Of a DNA stretch of 64,000 bases, positions 57,012 through 64,000 are shown one piece after another (position 1 is the first letter of the stretch; each line of letters opens with the position of its first letter). The DNA comes from Antilocapra americana. Taxonomy: Eukaryota > Chordata > Mammalia > Artiodactyla > Antilocapridae. Position numbers and translations under genes: made by a program. A model generated the notes under the pieces. That model saw only the letters and a list, made by a program, of their open reading frames with translations. It did not search any database and was not told the origin of the DNA. The stretch is from positions 5,095,902 to 5,159,901 of the forward strand of contig ML662465.1 in NCBI GenBank assembly GCA_007570785.1, read 5' to 3'.

Positions 57012-57529
57012 GGACTTCCTTGGTGGTCCACTGGTTAAGAACCTGCCTGCCAAACTGGGGCTCAATCCCTGGTCTGGAAAGATTCCTCATGCTGTGAGAC
57101 AACTAAGCCTGTGCATCACGACTACAGAGCTCGTGCATCTAGAGCCTGAGCTCTCCCATAGGAGATGTCCGAGCACGGCGGCTAGGGAAGAGCCCCCGCT
57201 CAGCGCAACTGGAGAAAGACCGCACGCAGCAACCAAGACCTGGTGCAGCCAAAGATAAATTGATTTTTTAAAATAGAGAAGGAAGGAAGTGTTAATCATT
57301 CAGCTGTGCCCTACTCTTTGCAACCCCATGGGCTGCACCCCACCAGGTTCCTTTGCCCATGGAATTCTCCAGACATGAATACTGGAGAGAGTTGCCATTC
57401 CCTTCTCCAGGGGATCTTCCTGACCAGGGATTGAACCCAGCTCTCCTACACTGCAAGCAAATTCTTTACTATCTGAGCCACCAGACTCAGACCATTTTTT
57501 AAAATGATTCATTAAAAAAAAATAATAAT
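57012..57529 (+). mobile_element. CHR SINE with Bov SINE in its tail
   Basis: CHR body 57012-57274, tail resumes 57506-57529 ('gattcattaaaaaaaaataa'). Outer 14-bp duplication 'aagagcagagc(g/c)ta' at 56998-57011 and 57530-57543. Confidence 0.92.
57275..57493 (-). mobile_element. Bov-tA/BOV-A2 SINE nested in CHR tail
   Basis: Reverse copy with perfect 12-bp duplication 'attttttaaaat' at 57263-57274 and 57494-57505. Confidence 0.94.
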
Positions 57530-57548
57530 AAGAGCAGAGCCTAAAAGG

Positions 57549-57577
57549 TAGTGTGTGTGTGTATGTGTGTGTGTGTG
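57549..57577. repeat. (GT)n microsatellite
   Basis: GT dinucleotides with one 'at' interruption. Confidence 0.9.
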
Positions 57578-57579
57578 GC

Positions 57580-58180
57580 ACACAGCCAGTTTAACTTGGA
57601 AAGCAATTCCAAAGAGGTGGAGGGTGAAAACAAATGAAGCAGAAGAGGGAGCCCCCCGAGGAGAGGTTAACAAGCTGGTGACCTTGTGAGCAGCTAAGGC
57701 TCAGCGCTGCACAGGTCCCCTGCAGGAGCCGTGGGGGATGCTCTTCAGAACACTGGACTCAAGAAGGGAATGATTCATGCGTGGCTCCCATCCTTCATTT
57801 GTCAAGAGTTGCCCCATGGCTGGTCAGCCCCTTGCACGCCCAGGTGTGTGACTGAGTCAGAACAGCTGAGCAGGTCCTTACAGTTACACCATCGGGAGAT
57901 GGCAGAAAGTGACACACACCGAGTCACTTAAGTGAGATGCTCCTGTTTATACCTGGGCAGAGCTAGGTGCCACAGTACTGGCTTGAGTAAAACAGTGAGC
58001 CTACAAGGGTGGCAAGGAAGGGCAAAAATGCATCCTAGGCATTTTTATGGTTTAGTGTTAGAATTTTTTTATTATGTGTGGGGAGAGTGCTTCATGACCA
58101 AATATCGCAATCCAGTCCTGATAGCAACACAGAAGATTTAAAAAAAAAAAAATCATCCCTCTCCCTCCATCCTGCTCCCC
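57580..58180. other. Unclassified 5' flank DNA
   Basis: A13 run near 58140. Nothing else recognised. Confidence 0.4.
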
Positions 58181-58600
58181 AGGCTCTGGAACCCATGCCC
58201 ATCTCCCAGGGGATTTTGCTTATCAGATACTCCCTAACTCCATGAATCTTCAACTTAGGCTTCCATGAGACCCCCAGAGCAGTTTGATTTTTTCTCTTTA
58301 CTTCATCCACACAACAGCATCAGAGAGCCTTCTTCTCCATTGTCACTCTTCATGCTTTAACATAACCATGGAGTTCGTCTCGTGGTCTGGCTGTTTGTAG
58401 CTTCAGCTCCAAGATTGCTTTAGAATCTCCTGTTGGCAGTCCACACCTTACCTCATCTCTATCATTGGTAGCTTGTCCTTCTTTCCATCTTTCACATATG
58501 TCCTCTAAAACCCAGCTTCACTGAAAGACTCTTTTTTGTAATCACCCTACTCCATTGGGTATGCTTTTCTCCTCCTTATTCTAATCTACCATTGTGAGCA
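58181..58600 (+). mobile_element. Possible L2 remnant
   Basis: 'catatgtcctctaaaaccca' and 'aaagactcttttttgtaatc' resemble the L2 3' region; very divergent. Confidence 0.4.
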
Positions 58601-58619
58601 TCTCTCAATTCTACTGAGT

Positions 58620-58998
58620 ACCGAAGAATTGATGCTTTAGAACTGTGGTGTTGGAGAAGACTCTTGAGAGTCCCTTGGACAGCACAGAGATCAAACCAAT
58701 CAATCCTAAAGGAAATCAACCCTGAATACTCAACTGGAAAGACTGATGCTAAAACTGAAGCTCCAGTACTTTGGCCACCTGATGCAAAGAGCTGACTCCT
58801 TGGAAAAGACCCTGATCCTGGGAAAGATTGAGGGCAGGAGGAGAAGGAGGCAACAGAGGATGAGATGGTTGGATGGTGTCACTGACTCAATGGACATGAG
58901 TTTGAGCAAACTCCGGGAGACAGTGAAGGACAGGGAAGCCTGCAGTGCTGCGTCCATGGGGTCACAAAGAGTCGGACATGACTGAGCAACTGAACTAC
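58620..58998 (+). mobile_element. BovB 3' end
   Basis: 'aactgtggtgttggagaaga' to 'catgactgagcaactgaact'. The frame 58746-58985 keeps the RT-distal phrase 'LKLKLQYFGHLM' and 'MRWLDGVTDSMDMSLS', but is incomplete. Confidence 0.93.
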
Positions 58999-59054
58999 AA
59001 CCACTTCCTCTCCAAGCCTCAAATTTTCTTGATTGTCTGATATCTGAGCTGTAG

Positions 59055-59370
59055 TTAGGACCCTTTCAGATGTGAGTGACAAAAACTGAATTTAAACTGA
59101 ATTGAAGATTCATTTCAGACTTCACATAACTGAAAAATTCAGGGCTAGAACTCAGCGTCAGATTCAATTTGATCCAGGTTTTCCAACAACATCTTCAAGA
59201 CTCACTCTGTTTCCATCTCTTGGCTCTGCTTTCCTGGGTTGGTTTCATCGTCAGATGGGTTCTACCCAGATGGTGGCCCTGGCCGCTCTGAGCTTAATCC
59301 TACCAGCTTAGTAACTCCAAAGCAAAGACAAGTTTTACTTTCTCCAGGGTTGCAACAAATGTCCTCAGCA
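59055..59370 (+). repeat. Ancient mammalian repeat, unassigned
   Basis: 'tgagtgacaaaaactgaatt', 'ctttcctgggttggtttcat' and 'cttaatcctaccagcttagt' form a familiar old-repeat layout related to 5041-5300 and 46186-46500. Confidence 0.5.
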
Positions 59371-59387
59371 GAGCCAGCTTCAAATGT

Positions 59388-59895
59388 ACATTAGTTTCTT
59401 GTGGCTGCCATAACAAATTGTTACAAATTAGGTAGCTTAAAAACAACAGAAACTTATTCTCTCATTGTTCTGTAAACCAGAAGGCTGAAATTAAGGTGAT
59501 GGAAAGCCATACTCCCTCTGGAAACTGTAGATAGGAATTCATTCTTGCTTCTTCCAGCTTTTAGGGGATGTCAGCTTTCCTTGGCTGCCTTGCTTTATGG
59601 CCACATCCCTCCCATCTCTCCCTCTGGCTTCACACTGCCTTCTCCCCTGTGTGTCTCTCTTCTCCGTCTATCTTCTCTTGCTGTCTGGCCTCCCCTGTGT
59701 ATTTCTTATGCATACACGTGTCATTAGATTTGAGGTCTATCCAGATAATCCAGGTGACTTTTTCATCTCAAGATGCTTAGTTTAGTTATAGCTGCAAAAA
59801 CCCTTCTTCCAAATAAGGTCACATTTTCTCAGGGGCTGCAGATTAGGACATGCATGTAGCTCTCAGGGGCCAACATTCCACACACTCTCATGGGC
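59388..59895 (-). mobile_element. MLT1-type LTR (ERVL-MaLR)
   Basis: On +: 'cattagtttcttgtggctgc', 'cttcttccaaataaggtcac' and '…gggccaacattccacaca', reverse complement of an MLT1-like solo LTR. Confidence 0.78.
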
Positions 59896-60202
59896 ATGCA
59901 ATCCACACAGTCTCAGGGGACTCCAGCTTCAGAAGGCTTGGTTTAATGCTCTGCAGTCACCATCTTGAAACTGGTAATTATTGATCAAAGGACCCCACAG
60001 TTTGGATTTTGCACTGAGCCCCACAAATTATGCAGCACTCCTGGTCCTGGGGCAGATAGGCTATGAGAAATCTCTACTTGGGATTTCTACCCCAGGCCAC
60101 TTTCCAGACCATCAGACTCCTGGAGTAAGTGTGGCTTTTCCATCTCCACCCCACTAGTGTTGGATGAAGACTCTGACGGGAATATTAATAGAAGTTAGCA
60201 GA
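59896..60202. other. Unclassified 5' flank DNA
   Basis: Nothing recognised. Confidence 0.45.
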
Positions 60203-60210
60203 GAGCATCC

Positions 60211-60421
60211 TAGGTGGCACTAGTGGTAAAGGACCTGCCTGCCAATGCAGGAGATTTGGGGGACACTGGTTTGATCCTTGGGTCGGGAAGATCCACTGGA
60301 GGAAGGCACAGCAACCCACCCCAGTATTCTTGCCTGGGGAATTCCATGGACAGAGGAGTCTGGTGGGCTACAGTCCATAAGGTTACAAAGAGTCGGACAT
60401 GACTGAAGCACAAAGCACAGG
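60211..60421 (+). mobile_element. BOV-A2-type SINE
   Basis: 'taggtggcactagtggtaaa' to 'gacatgactgaagcacaaag', with 'gagcatcc' at 60203-60210 and 60422-60429. Confidence 0.91.
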
Positions 60422-60429
60422 GAGCATCC

Positions 60430-60800
60430 AGCTTAGTGTTATCAGGGAAGGTTCCACAATGGAAGCAACCTTTAAATTGAGAAATAAAAGATGAAGAGCC
60501 ATAGGCAAAGAAAGGACAGAAAGAGTTGCAGGCAAAGGGGAGGACATGTGCAAAGAACTGGAGGGAAGAGAGGGAAGGAGGTGTTTGGGGAACTTGCTTG
60601 TCAGACTTCCTGTTGCTAGAGACAGAGCCAGGCCATCAGGGATGCCGACCACAAAGGATGTTGCCAACTGGGCTGGATGAAGCTGGAGGGCTAACCAACG
60701 TGGGAGAAGGCAGAGCGTCTAGAATGAAACAATCACTTTCTACCGAGGTTCTGGTCACTTCCCTTCATCAGCTTGTTCCGGCTGGCTGACCAGAATTTGG
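60430..60800 (+). repeat. Ancient mammalian repeat (same type as 16.2 and 33.5 kb)
   Basis: 'agggaaggttccacaatgga', 'gatgaagagccataggcaaa' and 'acatgtgcaaagaactggag' in the shared order. Confidence 0.5.
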
Positions 60801-60955
60801 CCCAAGGCAACGGTTCCTCTAGACACTTCCTCTACCTTTTGAAAGATAACAATATCAGCAAGAAAAATGAAGAACTGACCAGAATCTCAGAGTTTTGTTA
60901 GCCAAGGCTTTTTGCCGGTATTCATATCAATCAGCTTCTGCATAAGATATGAGAG

Positions 60956-61142
60956 AGGTTAGTTGCTCGATCATGTCCAACTCTTTGCAACTCCATGGAT
61001 TGTAAGCCTCCAGGCTCCTCTGTCCATGGGATTCTCCAGGCGGGAATATTCCAATGGGTTGCCATTTCCTTTTCCAGGGATTGAATCTGGGTCTTCCTGC
61101 ATGGCAGGCAAATTCTTTACCATCTGTGTCACCAGGGAAGCC
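60956..61142 (-). mobile_element. Bov-tA/BOV-A2 SINE
   Basis: Reverse copy 'gaggttagttgctcgatcat' to 'gtcaccagggaagccc', with a small internal deletion near 61075. Confidence 0.88.
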
Positions 61143-61154
61143 CATACGAGAAGC

Positions 61155-61286
61155 TTTTTAAAAAAAATTTTATTTGGCCATATCATGTGACTTGTGGGAT
61201 TTTTAGTTCCCTGACTAGGGATTGAACTGGGGCCCTCAGCAGTGAAAGCGCAGGGTCCTAATCACTGGACCACCAGGGAATTCCCA
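61155..61286 (-). mobile_element. CHR-type SINE, short form
   Basis: Reverse copy with T/A-rich left tail; 'agaagc' at 61149 and 61286 is the likely duplication. Confidence 0.87.
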
Positions 61287-61309
61287 GAAGCATTTTTTTT
61301 TCATTTGAT

Positions 61310-61590
61310 TTCTATTTTCTACATGGTTTATTATAGGATATTGAATTTAGTTTTCAATATTACAGATACTGAATATAGTTCCCTGCTATATAGTAGGACC
61401 TTGTTGTTTATCTATCGTATATATACTAGTTTGCCTCTGCTGGTCCCAAACTCCCAACCCACACTTGGCAACCACAAGCCTGTTCTCTATGTCTGTAAGT
61501 CTATTTCTGTTTCGTAGATAGGTTCATTTGTGCCATATTTTAGATTCCATATATAAGTTATATCATATGGTATTTGTCTTTAAGAGAGGC
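61310..61590 (-). mobile_element. L1 3' UTR
   Basis: 'tttattataggatattgaat', 'gtaggaccttgttgtttatc' and 'gatcatatggtatttgtctt'-like text are reverse L1 3' UTR. Confidence 0.82.
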
Positions 61591-62027
61591 ATTGTAAGTA
61601 ATTGGGTAGAAGTCAGAGTGGTCAATAAATGCTTTTAGGAGATCTGGGTAATCATCCGGATTAACAAAAGAGGGGGTAGGTTCCTATCTCACTTCTTATA
61701 TCAAATTAATTCTGGATGGGGCAAAAATGTTAAAGTAAAAAAATTAAACAGAACAAAAAGAAATAAAGTCATTAGACTACTAGAAAAATGGGAAATGTTT
61801 TTCATAATCTTGGACAAGGGAAGACCTTTCTATGAAAGACACAAATCTGAGATGTAATAAGAGAAATATCGGTAAATTACAATAGGTAAAAATTTTAATT
61901 TTCATACATATACACTAAACAAAATTAAAAGACAAACTGTGTATTAGGAAAAATATTCACAACATGTATAACAAAGTGTGGGCTAATTTTCCTGATATAA
62001 AAAGACCTTTTAAAAATTAATATATGG

Positions 62028-63335
62028 TGTTCATGGATTGGAAGAATCAATATAGTGAAAATGAGTATACTACCTAAAGCAATCTATAGATTCAATGCAA
62101 TTCCTATCAAGCTACCAGAGGTCTTCTTCAAAGAATTAGAACAAATAATTTCTCAATTTGTATGGAAATACAAAAAACCTCGTATAGCCAAAGAAATCTT
62201 GAGAAAGAAGAATGGAACTGGAGGAATCAACCTACCTGACTTTAGGCTATACTACAAATCCACAGTCATTAAGACAGTATGGTACTGGCACAAAGACAGA
62301 AACATAGATCAATGGAACAGAATAGAAAGCCCAGAGATAAATCCACGCATCTATGGACACCTTATCTTTGACAAAGGAGCCAAGAATATACAATGGAGAA
62401 AAGACAACCTCTTTAACAAGTGGTGCTGGGAAAACTGGACAGCCACTTGTAAAAGAATGAAACTAGATCACTTTCTAACACCATACACAAAGATAAACTC
62501 AAAATGGATTAAAGATCTAAGCATAAGACCAGAAACTATAAAACTCCTAGAGGATAACATAGGCAAAACACTCTCTGCTATAATCCAAAGCGGGATACTC
62601 CATGACCCACCTCCCAGAATATTGGAAATAAAAACACGAATAAACAAATGGGACCTAATTAAAATTAAAAGCTTTTGCACAACAAAGGAAACTATAAGCA
62701 AGGTGAAAAGACAGCCTTCAGAATGGGAGAAAATAATAGCCAATGAAGCAACAGACAAACAATTAATCTCAAAAATTTACAAACAACTCCTGCAGCTTCA
62801 TTCTAGAAAAATAAACAACCCAATTAAAAAGTGGGCCAAAGAACTTAACAGACATTTCTCCAAAGAAGATATAAAAATGGCTAACAAACACATGAAAAGA
62901 TGCTCAACATCACTCATTATCAGAGAAATGCAAATCAAAACCACAATGAGGTACCACTTTACACCAGTCAGAATGGCTGCCATCCAAAAGTCTACAAGCA
63001 ATAAATGCTGGAGAGGATGTGGAGAAAAGGGAACCCTCTTACACTGTTGGTGGGAATGCAAACTAGTACAGCCACTATGGAAAACAGTGTGGAGGTTCCT
63101 TAAAAAGCTGCAAATAGACCTGCCATATGACCCGGCAATCCCACTGCTGGGCATATACACCGAGGAAACCAGAATTGAAAGAGCCACATGCACCCCAATG
63201 TTCATCGCTGCATTGTTTACAATAGCCAGGACATGGAAGCAACCTAGATGCCCATCAACTGACGAATGGATAAGAAAGCTGTGGTATATATACACAATGG
63301 AATATTACTCAGCATTAAAAAAAAAATTCATTTGA
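62028..63335 (+). pseudogene. L1 ORF2p C-terminal fragment
   Basis: Open from the truncation point; conserved ORF2p phrases include '[20 protein letters not shown]', '[14 protein letters not shown]', 'FNKWCWENW' and the cysteine region '[19 protein letters not shown]'. The endonuclease and most of the RT domain are absent. An A10 run at 63319-63328 shifts the frame and gives the stop at 63333-63335. In another frame the homologous C terminus stays open to a stop at 63439-63441. Confidence 0.92.
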
Positions 63336-63632
63336 AGCAATTCTACTCAGATGGACGAAACTGGAGCCCATTATCCAGAGTGAAGTAAGCCAGAAGCAAA
63401 AACAACAATACAGTATATTAACACATATATATGGAATTTAGAAAGACAGTAATGAGAACCCAACATGGGAGACAACAAAAGGAACGCAGATGTATAGAAT
63501 AGACTTGTGGACTTTGTGGATGAGGGTAAGGGTGGGATGAGATGGGAGAAGGGCATTGAAGCATGTTAATTGTCATGTGTCTAATCAATCGCCAGCCCAG
63601 GATTGATGCTCGGGACTGGTGCAGCGAGATTT

Positions 63633-63660
63633 CCCGGGGGGGAGGGAGGAGGGAGGGGGG
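63633..63660 (+). repeat. G-rich polypurine tract of L1 3' UTR
   Basis: 'cccgggggggagggaggagg' then 'gagggggg': more than four G3 runs with short loops, a G-quadruplex motif. L1 3' UTRs commonly hold such a tract. Confidence 0.85.
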
Positions 63661-64000
63661 ACCCGGAGGGGAAGCATATGTAAACCCATGGTGATATCAT
63701 GACAATGTATGGCAAAAACAATAATAAAAAAAAAATTAATATATGGAAGACCAATAACCTAATAGCAAACAAAGTTAAGCAGAACAGGTACAAGTTCTCA
63801 AGAAAAGAGATTTAAGGGATTTATAAGCATCTTGACAGAGATGCTCAGCTTGGCTGCTGAGTGAAGAAATACAGTGAGATACCAGTGTTCACCCATCAGA
63901 ACCACTAAGATTAAAATGTTTGACAAGAGACTAAGTTTAAAAGGAAGTATAAACACACATCTTCACACATTGTTGGTATGAGCACATATTGGTCTAGCTT

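Larger units (their letters stand above)
62028..63730 (+). mobile_element. Young 5'-truncated ruminant L1 (1.7 kb)
   Basis: Starts abruptly inside ORF2, continues through the ORF2 C terminus, a 3' UTR with a G-rich polypurine tract, and an A-rich tail. Flanked by a perfect 16-bp repeat 'aaaaattaatatatgg' at 62012-62027 and 63731-63746. The long open frame and intact flanks point to a comparatively recent insertion. Confidence 0.95.
61640..64000 (+). mobile_element. Old L1M ORF2 fragment, split by young L1
   Basis: Left part 61640-62027 ('aattctggatggggcaaaaa', 'aaaatattcacaacatgtat') and right part 63747-64000 ('gaccaataacctaatagcaa', 'cagtgagataccagtgttca', 'cacattgttggtatgagcac') join in L1 ORF2 order. 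It runs off the window end. Confidence 0.78.

Noticed and set aside
62798..63295. 165-codon minus-strand frame in the young L1
   Set aside because: Antisense shadow of L1 ORF2.
31160..64000. A second gene upstream of PRKCB (for example CHP2, its neighbour in human)
   Set aside because: No EF-hand coding exon or other known exon was recognised on either strand; the distance in human is also larger than this flank.

Overview
The window is nuclear DNA from a bovid or other pecoran ruminant. This rests on dense BovB (RTE) LINE fragments, Bov-tA/BOV-A2 SINEs, cetartiodactyl CHR (tRNA-Glu) SINEs and ruminant L1 3' ends. The sequence does not let me choose between cattle, sheep, goat or a relative.

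One protein-coding gene is recognisable: the 5' end of PRKCB (protein kinase C beta), on the minus strand. Coding exon 1 (30257-30429) encodes the N terminus, the pseudosubstrate and the first half of the C1A zinc finger. A 32-nt micro-exon 2 (29229-29260) completes part of that finger. A 996-bp GC-rich intron 1 separates them. Exon 3 is not in the window, so 1-29228 is the start of a long intron 2. A CpG island (about 29.25-31.15 kb) covers both exons and the promoter, which carries a GC box - octamer - GC box cluster about 260 bp upstream of the ATG. From about 31.2 kb to 64 kb is the gene's 5' flank, and I found no second gene there.

The rest is layered repeats. Intron 2 (1-29 kb) holds a 1.3-kb BovB, a Tigger1-derived DNA transposon, L1 3' ends, L2/MIR remnants and many SINEs. 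The 5' flank (31-64 kb) is more L1-rich. It holds old L1M copies at 36-39, 40-42, 45-46, 49.5-52 and 61.6-64 kb, MLT1/MLT2-type LTRs, four BovB-derived copies in the window's second half and intron combined with clear target duplications, and a relatively young 1.7-kb L1 at 62.0-63.7 kb. Many insertions keep readable target-site duplications, so their nesting order can be worked out.

I did not find a new biological system. The most unusual items are a 5' fragment of U4 snRNA embedded in an L1 without a poly(A) tail; two cases of a Bov SINE inserted into the A-rich tail of a CHR SINE; a head-to-head pair of Bov SINEs; a degenerate tandem repeat in PRKCB intron 1; and two related unassigned segments about 4 kb apart in intron 2. 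Family names for repeats come from memory of consensus sequences, not a search; boundaries without a target duplication are good to about 10-30 bp.
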